Shown piece after piece: positions 45,873-54,945 of a DNA stretch of 64,000 nucleotides (positions are counted from its first letter, which is position 1; each line of letters opens with the position of its first letter). The stretch is from the NCBI GenBank assembly GCA_002482965.1, contig DLGZ01000053.1, positions 145,934 through 209,933 on the forward strand, given 5' to 3'. Position numbers and translations under genes: made by a program. The stretch is from Verrucomicrobiaceae bacterium UBA7681 (GTDB taxonomy: Bacteria; Verrucomicrobiota; Verrucomicrobiia; Verrucomicrobiales; Verrucomicrobiaceae). The notes beneath the pieces are model-generated. The model was not told the DNA's origin. It saw nothing but the letters and a program-made list of their open reading frames with translations, and searched no databases.

Positions 45873-46748
45873 TCACAGCCGCAGCTTTTTCACCAGCATG
45901 GCTTCCTTCTCCGCATCGCTCATCGCCTTGTACTCGATCTTGCAATTCGGCAGCGCAGCTTTGATCGCCTCCACATCGGCGTCCGAAATGTCCACCGTCT
46001 CAATCTTCAGCTTCGCAAGCTTCGGCAACGCCTGAAGTTGCGGAATCATCTTTGCGCTGAGCCGCGCCTCGGTGAGTTCCAGTGACTCCAGCGTCTTGAT
46101 CTGCGCAATAATGACCATCGTCGATTCATCAAAACTCACCGGCGAATCCTTGCCCCACTCCGGCAGGCGCTGGCCGATGCGCATTGCCGTGAGATTCGTC
46201 AGCTTCACAAGATTGGCATTCCCAGCCTGCGTTTGCGCTGTATGCCAGGTTCGAAATTCCTTGAGCTGCGTGAGTTGCCCAATGGCCTCCATCGCCACAT
46301 CGCCCGCCGTCGATCCCGCGAATGTCAGCCGCTCCAGCTTGGACAACGCTTTGAGATAAGCGAGACCGCTGCCGGTGAATTCTTTCGACCGAAAGGCCGG
46401 ATGAAAAAACGCGAGTGACTTGAGCTTCTGAAAAGCAGCGAAGTGCTTGTAGCCCGCGTCAGTCAGCAAAATCCCATCCGTGCTGAGTTGTTCCAGTTCC
46501 ACGAGCCCCGTGAGCAACGCTATCGTCTCATCGGTGATCGTCTTCCCACTGATGCTGAGATTTTTGATCGTGGCAAAACTGCCGAGCATGCGGAAATCGG
46601 CCTCCGTGAAAGCATCACACTTCACCTGCACCTGGGTGACCACGCCAGCCGTCTCGGTGACCTTCGCACCCAGTTTTTGAAGAGATGCGACATCAGCGGC
46701 CGGAAGGCAGCCACATAGAGCAGAAAGCAGTACAACAACGAGTTTCAT
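45873..46748 (-). CDS. Exported leucine-rich-repeat protein
   Basis: From ATG 46748 (or 46757) the protein has about 291 residues. The signal sequence VVVLLSALCGCLPAADV could be cleaved by signal peptidase I after PAA or, less likely, as a lipoprotein at LCGC. The rest shows repeating L-x-x-L-x-x-L-x-L-x units typical of short leucine-rich repeats (TIKNLSISGKTITDETIALL, LEQLSTDGILLTDAG, LTNLTAMRIGQ, LAKLKIETVDISDADV). Such proteins usually bind other proteins; planctomycete and verrucomicrobial genomes carry many. No ligand can be named. It starts 43 bases after the UGPase stop on the same strand and may be cotranscribed. Confidence 0.78.
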   Translation of the reverse strand: MKLVVVLLSALCGCLPAADVASLQKLGAKVTETAGVVTQVQVKCDAFTEADFRMLGSFATIKNLSISGKTITDETIALLTGLVELEQLSTDGILLTDAGYKHFAAFQKLKSLAFFHPAFRSKEFTGSGLAYLKALSKLERLTFAGSTAGDVAMEAIGQLTQLKEFRTWHTAQTQAGNANLVKLTNLTAMRIGQRLPEWGKDSPVSFDESTMVIIAQIKTLESLELTEARLSAKMIPQLQALPKLAKLKIETVDISDADVEAIKAALPNCKIEYKAMSDAEKEAMLVKKLRL

Positions 46749-46791
46749 GAGAGGCATGAAACGTCTGAGCTCGGGGCTTTCTGACGACAAC

Positions 46792-48228
46792 TCAACCAAC
46801 ACTGATCGGCCCCTCATGAACGCCCGCATACAGTTTCACCGGTGCATGCGTGTGATTGTGAATCACCGCATCCCCTTTGAACACGACACCCGCACCGCAC
46901 TCCACCGGACCATGCACCAGCAGGCTGCGGCACTGCAGCAGGCTGGGCGTGTGCGGGAAGTTCTGCGCCAGCCCGTCTACTAGCTTGCAGAGTTTTTGAT
47001 CAAGATGCAGGTGCGGCGGCTGGCCATTGCGGCTGGGATGCAGCCGCAGGCAGAAATCTTCCGTGAGTTCATACGCGTCAGAGCGCACCGCCAGCAGGTC
47101 GCTCGTTGTCTTCACCGGCGCAAACCGCACACGCGAAACCTCAATCGCCCCCGCTCCGGCAAAGCACTCGATGGCTGCCCCCATCGCAGTTTCCAGCTGC
47201 ACCACCGCAGGCGAAGCAGCATCGCGCGGATCCACCGTCTTCTTGTTCATGATCGGCGGCAGCGGAATCAGCCCGTCATTCGCTTCCAGCGCAGCCTTCA
47301 GCGCCTGCAAATCAATCCACAGGTTGTTCGTGTTGAAATAGCGATGCTCGTCGATGTTTTGAAAAAGATGCTCATCGGACTTCGGACATTGCGCGGACTC
47401 ACGCAGCAGGTATCGCCCGTCGCTCAACCGCACCGCCAGATGCCCGCCCTTTTTATCCGACTCTGTGCGGCGCGTGACCTCCATCACAAACGGCATGCCG
47501 CTGTCCACAAACCACGCAAGGATCGCCGGATCAAGCGTCGCACCCAGGTTGTCCGAATTCGACACAAAAGCATACCTCACACCCTTGCCGAGCAGACGCT
47601 CCAGCCAGCCAGATCCCGCGAGGCACGCATAGATATCACCATGGCCCGGCGGGCACCATTCCTGATCAGGACTCGTGGGCGAAGTCGCAGGCTCCAGCGA
47701 ACTGGCCAGCACCTTCGGCACCTTGTTCTGCATCAGTTCCCACGTTTCGCGTCCGCCCAGTTGCGGAAAACGTTTCGCGAGATGCTCCGCCGAATCTGCC
47801 GAAGTACTAAAACTGTTCATCAGCATAAACATCGGCACCTCTCCACCGGTCTGTGAGCGCAACAGCAGAATCTGTTGGGCAATCAAATCGAGAAACGTGT
47901 CCTCACCACGCACCGGCAGCAGCGACTTCGCTTTCTCCAAACCCATCCCCGTGCCGAGCCCCCCGTTGAGTTTGATCACCACCGTCTGCTTGAGCAGGTC
48001 CGCAGCACGCTCCGCCGCCGGAGGCACCAGCGCATCCGCACATGGCAGCTCCTGCGCCGGTGCAATCGTGCCTTCCGGAATCATCCCCGTCTCACCCGCC
48101 AGCAGCGCCGCATAGCTGCCGCGAAACGCACGAATGGCGGACTCACTCAGGCCTTCGGCCTTCATTTTCTCACGAAATGGGGCGAAGGACGTTTCGATGC
48201 TCTCAGCGGTAAGGGAGGTATGACTCAT
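46792..48228 (-). CDS. UTP-glucose-1-phosphate uridylyltransferase, eukaryote-type UDPGP family
   Basis: The 478-residue enzyme forms UDP-glucose from UTP and glucose-1-phosphate. The nucleotide loop is KLNGGLGTGMG with the downstream lysine in AKSLLPVR. Other family segments are MFMLMNSFSTSADS, the PPGHGDIY motif, FVSNSDNLGA (uridine and metal contacts) and ESDKKGGHLA. This is the UDPGP (PF01704-type) family of eukaryotes, chlamydiae and some PVC bacteria, not the GalU family of most bacteria. A UDP-N-acetylhexosamine specificity is possible but less likely given the N-terminal motif. UDP-glucose would feed cell-surface polysaccharide made by an export module such as that at 54-58 kb. Confidence 0.88.
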   Translation of the reverse strand: MSHTSLTAESIETSFAPFREKMKAEGLSESAIRAFRGSYAALLAGETGMIPEGTIAPAQELPCADALVPPAAERAADLLKQTVVIKLNGGLGTGMGLEKAKSLLPVRGEDTFLDLIAQQILLLRSQTGGEVPMFMLMNSFSTSADSAEHLAKRFPQLGGRETWELMQNKVPKVLASSLEPATSPTSPDQEWCPPGHGDIYACLAGSGWLERLLGKGVRYAFVSNSDNLGATLDPAILAWFVDSGMPFVMEVTRRTESDKKGGHLAVRLSDGRYLLRESAQCPKSDEHLFQNIDEHRYFNTNNLWIDLQALKAALEANDGLIPLPPIMNKKTVDPRDAASPAVVQLETAMGAAIECFAGAGAIEVSRVRFAPVKTTSDLLAVRSDAYELTEDFCLRLHPSRNGQPPHLHLDQKLCKLVDGLAQNFPHTPSLLQCRSLLVHGPVECGAGVVFKGDAVIHNHTHAPVKLYAGVHEGPISVG

Positions 48229-48300
48229 GCAGCCCCAAGGCTAAAGTATCCAGTTGCCGAGGCAAATACTGATTCATAAGACATCCCGCAGTCCGCATTG

Positions 48301-49071
48301 TTACAACACCGGCACCGACGGCAGCCGTACGCTCAAAATGTAAGCGATAACATCCCACCGCTGCGACTCTGTGAGAGTCGCCTCAAAGCTGACCATCGGC
48401 GTCCCGTTCAAGCCGGTGGCGAGCACACGAAACAAATCTTCCGCAGTGTCACCGCAGCGTAGATGCGCCTGACGCAGGTCGACCGGCGCAGCAGGCATCC
48501 CCCAGATGTCCTTCAAACTGATCGCCGCAGGACCTTTCCCATCCGCCTTTTCCCCGTGGCAGGCGGCACAGTTGACGGCAAACAGCCTCTGCCCCGCCTG
48601 CGCATGAGTTTTGAGCGCATCCGCCGCCTTGAACCACTCCGGTGGCGGAGAAAACTTCAAGGCAGGCGCATGGTTCTCCGGCTTCTTCCACCGGCGCGAA
48701 AACGATTTCAGATAAGCAATCACGGCACTCACCTCCTCCGCCTGCAAATGGCTGAACATCCCCATGGCCGTGCCACTCAGCCCATGCGTGATCGTCCGGC
48801 GCAGGTCCGCATCCGTGGGCAGCATGCCATAGGGCGTGGAGCGAAATTTAAACATCCCCTCCCGAAACGAGCGAGGCTTCGGCTTCAGCGTCGGACTCAG
48901 CTCTCCATTGCCATCCCCCCTCGGACCGTGGCAGACGATGCAGTTGCGCTCATACACATACTTCCCCTGCATGTAGAGATTGAAGTCCAGCGGCACGGCA
49001 GCATCACCCGCACAAACCTTGGGAAGGGCTGGCAGCAAAAGCAGGGCATGGATGAGCACTCGAATTCTCAC
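48301..49071 (-). CDS. Periplasmic dihaem cytochrome c
   Basis: The 256-residue exported protein has a signal peptide (cleavage near VCAG) and two class I cytochrome domains. Haem motif CIVCH lies in the first half and CAACH in the second; each is followed by a GxxGxGxG turn and a later Met that could be the sixth ligand (GLSGTAMGMFSHL in domain 1, GLNGTPMVSFE in domain 2). It is probably an electron carrier or a subunit that feeds a terminal oxidase or exported dehydrogenase. It is divergent from the large lipoprotein gene at 49188 and shares no operon with a visible partner. Confidence 0.9.
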   Translation of the reverse strand: MRIRVLIHALLLLPALPKVCAGDAAVPLDFNLYMQGKYVYERNCIVCHGPRGDGNGELSPTLKPKPRSFREGMFKFRSTPYGMLPTDADLRRTITHGLSGTAMGMFSHLQAEEVSAVIAYLKSFSRRWKKPENHAPALKFSPPPEWFKAADALKTHAQAGQRLFAVNCAACHGEKADGKGPAAISLKDIWGMPAAPVDLRQAHLRCGDTAEDLFRVLATGLNGTPMVSFEATLTESQRWDVIAYILSVRLPSVPVL

Positions 49072-49187
49072 CCTCCTTCATCGCTCATCCTCCGCCGCAA
49101 AACCATGCCGTGATTGGCAGATTTTGCGCCTGGGCTGCCGCCACATCCATCTTGACTCACACAAGCCGCCCATTGCATCATGCCGGG

Positions 49188-52100
49188 ATGCGTCTGGCAC
49201 CAACATCCCTTCATTGGCCATGCCTGCTGCTGCTCGGTGCCTGCTCTTGCATGAGCGAGGAAAGCCCCCGTATCCGCCAGTTGCTTGATCCTGCCACGCG
49301 GATGCAGGCGTTTTTTGAAATGACGGGCCAGCGGACAGGCCAGCCCTTTGCCGAATTTGCCGAGGAACATCCCAATCTCCAGGTAACCCGCTGCCCTCAG
49401 CGGGGTTCGACGCCGCCTTTCTACATCGTCTCCCATGATCCTGAGTGGCGTTCCTCAAATGTCACCTTGCTAGGCGACTATGAGATCCCACGGCCCCACG
49501 AGCTTTTCCAAATACGACGCCCTTCATCTGCCTCGGGTGGCCAGGGCCCGGTGCGCATGCTTGACCAAGTGCTGTACGGCTACCAAGAAAACGGCAAAAG
49601 CTTCGTCCCATTTCATGGCTCCAATCTGATCACCGATGGCTACCTCTTCGACATCAATGGAGACGGCCTCGTGGAAAAGCTGGACACCTTCAACTCGGGC
49701 GTAGCTGACAATCGTGACAAGCTCGAAGTGCTCGCCATCCGCACCGCAGAGTCAAAACCGCGCTCCCTCCTCACCGTCGTGCTGAACTGGCATGCCCGAA
49801 ATGCCGATACTCTCGAAAACCGCTGGTCCTGGGACATTCGTCAGCCTGCCGGAACCGGCTGGCAGGTGGTGCTCTTTCCCAGCAATGGCAGCGCGGAAAA
49901 ACCCGAAGCGGTCTATGAATGGGATGCCGCTCAGCAACGCTTCACCGGTCCCGCAGGCGGCAAAGGCAGCCACTTTGTGCGTCTGCCCGACGACCTTCAG
50001 GCCTGGGGGGAGCCGGCACTGGAAAAATTGCGGGACCAGGGGGGGCTGGACTATCCCCTCAAACTGCCGCCTGCCTCCCCAATGGCCGATGCAGGCCCGG
50101 CCTTTGGGCCACCCGTCTTGCCACCGCCGCCCGCACGCCCCTATGTGAAACAATCACGCAAGGCGGTGACACATGCCGAGGTCTTCGCGTTTATGGGCCC
50201 GGGCCGGAGTCTCTATGACCATATCCTCGAACATCAGACTCATGATCGCGTCCCGGACAGCTTCTGGACCATGTCACCTCGCGCAGCCGCGCTGGAACTG
50301 GTCAACCTCAACCGCTCCGAAGAACACCGCACCTCCTTTCAGCTCGCCGTTGAAGACCGCGACGGACAAAAGCCGCCGGAGACAGGCACGCTTCACCTCA
50401 GCCACAGCTCATCCGCCTGTTACAATGCCCGCGACTGGGAGATCCTCATCTCCTTCCACCCGGGCGACTCCTGGATGGCCTATGCACGCACCGTGACCAA
50501 TGGCGCAGCCACTTACAACGCGCTCCACGACGGCATTTCCTATGACTTCGAATGGCATGCGCTGAAGGACGCCGATGCCCGGCATTTGGCACACACCATC
50601 TGGTGGCTGGACCGTGTGCGCAGCCGCGACCGGCGCAAAGACAATGGAGGCATGAGCATGTCCACATCCACCGCCGATGGCTTCGCAGAGCTGAAGCTTC
50701 AGGCGTCAGCAGGGGCCAGTACATTGGTGGACTTGAAAGGCCAGGTGTTCTCGGAAGATGTCCGCCATCGCTGGAACGCTGAATACAACCAGGAGATCGC
50801 GCTAAACTTCGCCTGCCTGCTCATCGAAGAGGAGCTGCCGCAGCGCTGGGGCGGCGGTCGTGATTTTTTGCATGAATCCATGCCCTCACTTCCAGATACA
50901 CCGCCCGATCCGGCCACCATTGAAAAACGCAAAAAGGGTGTCCGCATGATGCTGGAACGCTTCGTGGAAAGGCTCGACAAACAGACTCCTCTCAAGCCCG
51001 TCTTTCTTCAACGCGTGCTCCATGCGGCAGCAGAAACCGGAGTGCCTGTGGAAGACGTGATTAAAGTGCTGGAGACACATCTTCATCCTCCGTCCAAGTT
51101 GGAAATCGAGCTAAGTGAGCTGGAGAAACGCATCAACGGTACCGGCCCGCTGCCACTTCTCGAACCTGCCACTCCCATCTTCGATTTTGATGGCAAACAT
51201 CCACCCAAGAAGGAGTCGGACGAGGAACTGCATGCCCGCAAACAACGGGAGCAGCAGCACAAGGATATTTCGCATTCCTACAAGCTGCGGGAGGAGCTTG
51301 CGGATGATCTCTCCTACATGCTTCGCGACACGCTCCCCATCGTAAGCCGAAAACTCGCCGCCCGTGATGACGTGGCGGCCCTCAAAGCCTGGGCAGCAGC
51401 GCATGCCCCAGACGCCGCCTGGGCCATTCGCCGGCTGCAGCAGTTGGACAGGGCGGCCTATGCGGATGTCCTTTCCACGGATCTTCTCAAGCTCACCTCT
51501 CCCCGAGACGCCTCCACAGCGGTGGCTTTGTTCAGAGAGCTCTGCACGGTGGATGCCGCCGCGGCTGCACGTGTGCTGGCCCAGATGAAAGGCGAGCCAG
51601 CCAAGGCCTGCGCCGCCATCGCCCCTGTTGGCATCGGCACTGGACCAGCCAATGTGGACAGATTTCTCGCTCTGCTGGCGGAGAAAAAGACCGCTTACTC
51701 TGACAAACAGGCGGCCATTGATTATTTGGTGCCTCCTGATGACCCCATGCGGCACCGCGATTCCCGCATTGAAACAGCACTGCTCAAGGAAATGCAGGAA
51801 CAAGCGGGCCGTTACGCTGGCAGCGGATTGGAAGCCGCCGAGGCGCTGGCACGACGCAAGGGAGCCATCCAGCACTGGAACGCCTTCAAGGACTTCTATC
51901 TCAAGCAGACCGCCCTCTACCTCGACGCCTATGACTACCTCTGCCAGCTGGTGCTGGACAGCGGCGATCCACAGCACCTGGCGGAACTTCGCGCCATGCT
52001 GCTGCCACGCCTTCAGCGCACCACCTCGGCGCTCGCCCCCGTCTTTGCCGCACTCTATATCCTAAACCTCCGCGACACCGCACCCGATCTGACTCGCGTG

Positions 52101-52463
52101 GCCACCTTTGACGCCACCGATGTGGAGGGCATAGAGATGCATTCGGCAGGCGGCGCAGTGCATGCCATCAAAGATCGCTTCCACCTGCCGCGCCAAATCC
52201 TCGCCTTCTGGGATGAGCCGGATGCCACCACCACCGCCCGCATGCTCATCGCTTGGAGCATTCACCACTCCTCTGCCAAAGGCATGTTTTGTGATCGTGT
52301 GCAGACGCAGGCCCATGCCTCACTCGCAGCCCCCGGCGTCGATCACGCTGCCGTTCGGGATTTCCTCGACTGGTGCCTGAGCTCAGCCGATGCCGCCTTG
52401 AAGACTCCGATGAACGCCCAAACAAGGCAGACCCTCCAGTCCTGGCGGGCAGGCCTGCTGTAA
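49188..52463 (+). CDS. Large lipoprotein of unknown function
   Basis: From ATG 49188 the protein has 1091 residues. A lipobox LLGAC ends the signal sequence, predicting a lipidated Cys and outer-membrane anchoring. I do not recognise the family. Visible features are an EF-hand/dockerin-like loop DINGDGLVEK about 155 residues from the start, a proline-rich stretch near 50100-50145 (PPVLPPPPARP), several Trp-rich beta segments in the middle third, a charged stretch near 51200-51280, and a helical, Ala/Leu-rich C-terminal third reminiscent of HEAT-like solenoids. The in-frame extension to 49110 lacks a signal peptide. It stands alone between a divergent cytochrome gene and ilvD. Confidence 0.8.
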   Translation: MRLAPTSLHWPCLLLLGACSCMSEESPRIRQLLDPATRMQAFFEMTGQRTGQPFAEFAEEHPNLQVTRCPQRGSTPPFYIVSHDPEWRSSNVTLLGDYEIPRPHELFQIRRPSSASGGQGPVRMLDQVLYGYQENGKSFVPFHGSNLITDGYLFDINGDGLVEKLDTFNSGVADNRDKLEVLAIRTAESKPRSLLTVVLNWHARNADTLENRWSWDIRQPAGTGWQVVLFPSNGSAEKPEAVYEWDAAQQRFTGPAGGKGSHFVRLPDDLQAWGEPALEKLRDQGGLDYPLKLPPASPMADAGPAFGPPVLPPPPARPYVKQSRKAVTHAEVFAFMGPGRSLYDHILEHQTHDRVPDSFWTMSPRAAALELVNLNRSEEHRTSFQLAVEDRDGQKPPETGTLHLSHSSSACYNARDWEILISFHPGDSWMAYARTVTNGAATYNALHDGISYDFEWHALKDADARHLAHTIWWLDRVRSRDRRKDNGGMSMSTSTADGFAELKLQASAGASTLVDLKGQVFSEDVRHRWNAEYNQEIALNFACLLIEEELPQRWGGGRDFLHESMPSLPDTPPDPATIEKRKKGVRMMLERFVERLDKQTPLKPVFLQRVLHAAAETGVPVEDVIKVLETHLHPPSKLEIELSELEKRINGTGPLPLLEPATPIFDFDGKHPPKKESDEELHARKQREQQHKDISHSYKLREELADDLSYMLRDTLPIVSRKLAARDDVAALKAWAAAHAPDAAWAIRRLQQLDRAAYADVLSTDLLKLTSPRDASTAVALFRELCTVDAAAAARVLAQMKGEPAKACAAIAPVGIGTGPANVDRFLALLAEKKTAYSDKQAAIDYLVPPDDPMRHRDSRIETALLKEMQEQAGRYAGSGLEAAEALARRKGAIQHWNAFKDFYLKQTALYLDAYDYLCQLVLDSGDPQHLAELRAMLLPRLQRTTSALAPVFAALYILNLRDTAPDLTRVATFDATDVEGIEMHSAGGAVHAIKDRFHLPRQILAFWDEPDATTTARMLIAWSIHHSSAKGMFCDRVQTQAHASLAAPGVDHAAVRDFLDWCLSSADAALKTPMNAQTRQTLQSWRAGLL

Positions 52464-52539
52464 GGCGCTCTTCCATCGCAAAGGCAGCTTGCACGTGTCA
52501 CGCGGGTCTGGCAGTTTGCGGGCTTAACACCACCCCTTT

Positions 52540-54258
52540 ATGCCCAAGAAAGCCTCCGCCGCCAAGTCCGACCTCCATCGCAAACACAGTGCCATCGTTG
52601 TTGATGGTGTCGAGCGCGCCGCCTCTCGCGCCATGCTCCACGCGGTGGGTTTTACTCGGAAGGATTTCAACAAATCACAGATCGGCATCGCCTCGACCTG
52701 GAGCATGGTCACTCCGTGCAACATGCACATCGACCGCCTCGCCAAGGAAAGCGCCAAGGGCGTGGATGCCGCTGGCGGAAAGAGCCTTATCTTCAACACC
52801 ATCACCATCTCCGACGGCATCTCCATGGGCACCGAAGGGATGAAATACTCCCTCGTCTCCCGTGAAGTCATCGCAGACTCCATCGAGACCGTCGTCGGCT
52901 GCGAAGGCATGGACGGCTTCGTCGCCATCGGCGGCTGTGACAAAAACATGCCGGGCTGCATCATGGCCATGGGCCGATTGAACCGCCCCAGCGTCTTCGT
53001 CTATGGCGGCACCATTCTTCCAGGCTGTGTCGGCTTGGAGAAAAAGGATGCCGACATCGTCACCGTCTTCGAAGCCGTGGGCCTGCACGCCAACTGCAAG
53101 ATCACCGACAAGCAACTGATCGACATCGAGGAGCACAGCATTCCCGGCGAAGGCTCCTGCGGCGGCATGTACACCGCCAACACCATGGCCAGCGCCATCG
53201 AAGCCCTCGGCATGAGCCTGCCAAATTCAGGCGCGCAGGCCGCAGTGTCAGATGAAAAACTCATCGACTGCTTCGACGCCGGCGCGGCCGTGATGAACAT
53301 GATCAAGCGCGGCATCACCCCGCGTGACATCATGACGAAGGAAGCCTTCGAAAACGCCATCACCCTCATCATCACCCTCGGCGGCTCCACCAACGCCGTG
53401 CTCCACCTCATCGCCATGGCGCACAGCGCCGGCGTGAAGCTGGGCATCGAAGACTTCGTCCGCATCGGCAAGAAGACCCCGGTGCTCGCAGACGTGAAAC
53501 CAAGCGGCAAGTACTTCATGAACGACCTCGTGAAGATCGGCGGCACCGTCCCGCTCATCCGCATCCTCGTGAACGAAGGCCTCATGCACGGCGACTGCCT
53601 CACCGTCACCGGCAAGACGATGAAGGAGAACATGAAAAACTCCAAGATCTTCTGGCCCAAAGACCAGCAGATCGTCCGCCCTCTCAGCAACCCGCTCAAG
53701 AAGGACAGCCACCTCGTCATCTTCAAAGGCAACCTCTGCCCCGAAGGCGCCGTCGGCAAAATCTCCGGCAAGGAAGGCCTCAAGTTCGAAGGCAAGGCCA
53801 TTGTGTTTGAGTCCGAAGAAACCGCACTGCAGGCCATCCTCAATGACAAGGTCAAAAAAGGCCACGTCATCGTCGTCCGCATGGAAGGCCCGAAAGGCGG
53901 CCCCGGCATGCGCGAAATGCTCTCCCCCACCTCCGCCATCATGGGCAAAGGCCTCGGCAAAGACGTCGCCTTCATCACCGACGGTCGTTTCAGCGGCGGC
54001 AGCCACGGCTTCGTCGTCGGCCACGTCACTCCGGAAGCCTTCGTGGGCGGCCCGATTGCCGTCATCAAAAACGGCGACCCCATCACCATCGACGCCGAAA
54101 AGCGCGCCATCACCCTCGGCATTCCCGCCACGGAACTGAAGACACGCCTCGCCAAATGGAAGCAGCCGAAGCCACGCTACACCCGTGGTGTCCTCGCCAA
54201 GTACGCCAAGCTCACCAGCAACGCGAGCCAGGGCGCAGTGACGGACCTGGGCCTCTGA
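52540..54258 (+). CDS. ilvD: Dihydroxy-acid dehydratase
   Basis: The 572-residue enzyme converts 2,3-dihydroxy-isovalerate and 2,3-dihydroxy-3-methylvalerate to the 2-oxo acids of valine and isoleucine synthesis. The Fe-S cysteines are C60 (TPCNMH), C133 (GGCDKNMPG, with the Mg-associated lysine) and C207 (GSCGGMYTANTM). C-terminal SGGSHGFVVGHVTPEA completes the active site. Unlike the paralogue at 2337, all canonical motifs are intact. No other ilv or leu gene is near, so it is monocistronic. No Shine-Dalgarno precedes ATG 52540. Confidence 0.96.
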   Translation: MPKKASAAKSDLHRKHSAIVVDGVERAASRAMLHAVGFTRKDFNKSQIGIASTWSMVTPCNMHIDRLAKESAKGVDAAGGKSLIFNTITISDGISMGTEGMKYSLVSREVIADSIETVVGCEGMDGFVAIGGCDKNMPGCIMAMGRLNRPSVFVYGGTILPGCVGLEKKDADIVTVFEAVGLHANCKITDKQLIDIEEHSIPGEGSCGGMYTANTMASAIEALGMSLPNSGAQAAVSDEKLIDCFDAGAAVMNMIKRGITPRDIMTKEAFENAITLIITLGGSTNAVLHLIAMAHSAGVKLGIEDFVRIGKKTPVLADVKPSGKYFMNDLVKIGGTVPLIRILVNEGLMHGDCLTVTGKTMKENMKNSKIFWPKDQQIVRPLSNPLKKDSHLVIFKGNLCPEGAVGKISGKEGLKFEGKAIVFESEETALQAILNDKVKKGHVIVVRMEGPKGGPGMREMLSPTSAIMGKGLGKDVAFITDGRFSGGSHGFVVGHVTPEAFVGGPIAVIKNGDPITIDAEKRAITLGIPATELKTRLAKWKQPKPRYTRGVLAKYAKLTSNASQGAVTDLGL

Positions 54259-54278
54259 TGGCTGGTTGAAACCGGAGG

Positions 54279-54342
54279 ACGGGGATCATCTTGATCCCCG
54301 TTTCAGGCTGATGGATCGTGGAGGGATCAAGATGATCCCTCC
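54279..54342. repeat. Pair of REP-like hairpins after ilvD
   Basis: Two 23-nt hairpins with 10-bp stems and three-base loops lie at 54279-54301 and 54320-54342. Their inner 17-base cores (GGGATCATCTTGATCCC and its reverse complement) are reverse complements, so the two units form a larger inverted repeat around an 18-base spacer. No T-run follows, so this is more like a REP/BIME-type element than a terminator, although it could still protect or attenuate the ilvD transcript. Confidence 0.7.
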
Positions 54343-54363
54343 CTACCAGTCACGTTCTCTTCC

Positions 54364-54924
54364 TCAATCCGGCACGATGATCTGATCTTCAGGCTGCAGC
54401 TTGATGTCGCGCGAAGGGTCGGCGCTGATGTCCTTGAGATTGATCTCGGTGGTCACCCCATTGCGGATCAGCTTGGTCTTGCTGGGCTTGGCAAAAGGTG
54501 AGAAACCGCCTGCTGCAGAGATAGCTTTCAGGACGGTCATGCTCGAGCTGTACGGCACCGTTCCATTGCCCTTGATGCCTCCCACGACATAGATCATTCG
54601 AGCGGTGCTGGCACTGTCATCCGTGGTCACGGTCACAGTCGGACGGGTGTAAATTTCACGGTCCTTGTAAGTCTGCTCAATGGCGCGCTGCAGGCTGGAG
54701 GGCTTGAGACCAGCGGCGCGCACTTCCCCAATGTGAAGCAGGTTTACGGTGCCGTTGTCGCTGATCGTGTACACCTTGCTGATCTGCGGCACTTCATTGT
54801 CAGGGATGCCCCCGATGGAGATCGTAACGCGATTAGTAGGCTTGAGGGCGATTTCGCCGTTCTGCGCATGCGCTGATGCCAGGGCGCAAACAGCGAGGAT
54901 GCAGGAGAGAATGCGTGTGTTCAT
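54364..54924 (-). CDS. Polysaccharide export protein (short Wza-like, Poly_export plus SLBB)
   Basis: This 186-residue exported protein (signal peptide cleaved near AHAQ) has a Poly_export domain, recognisable by the VTISIGGIPD start, DNGTVNLLHIGEVRAAGL and the YTRPTVTV strand, then one SLBB-type segment (IYVVGGIKGNGTVPY, TVLKAISAAGGF). Wza of E. coli is about twice as long, with extra SLBB and a membrane-spanning helix. The short form therefore probably forms the periplasmic ring only and needs the beta-barrel at 57262 for the outer membrane, an inference. It lies 21 bases after the Wzc-like gene on the same strand. Confidence 0.88.
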   Translation of the reverse strand: MNTRILSCILAVCALASAHAQNGEIALKPTNRVTISIGGIPDNEVPQISKVYTISDNGTVNLLHIGEVRAAGLKPSSLQRAIEQTYKDREIYTRPTVTVTTDDSASTARMIYVVGGIKGNGTVPYSSSMTVLKAISAAGGFSPFAKPSKTKLIRNGVTTEINLKDISADPSRDIKLQPEDQIIVPD

Positions 54925-54945
54925 ACAGTGCGTGTTTGAGTGGAA

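Noticed and set aside
53001..54155. Long minus-strand frames opposite ilvD
   Set aside because: Shadow of a highly conserved enzyme; Met/Ser/Pro-rich translation without motifs.
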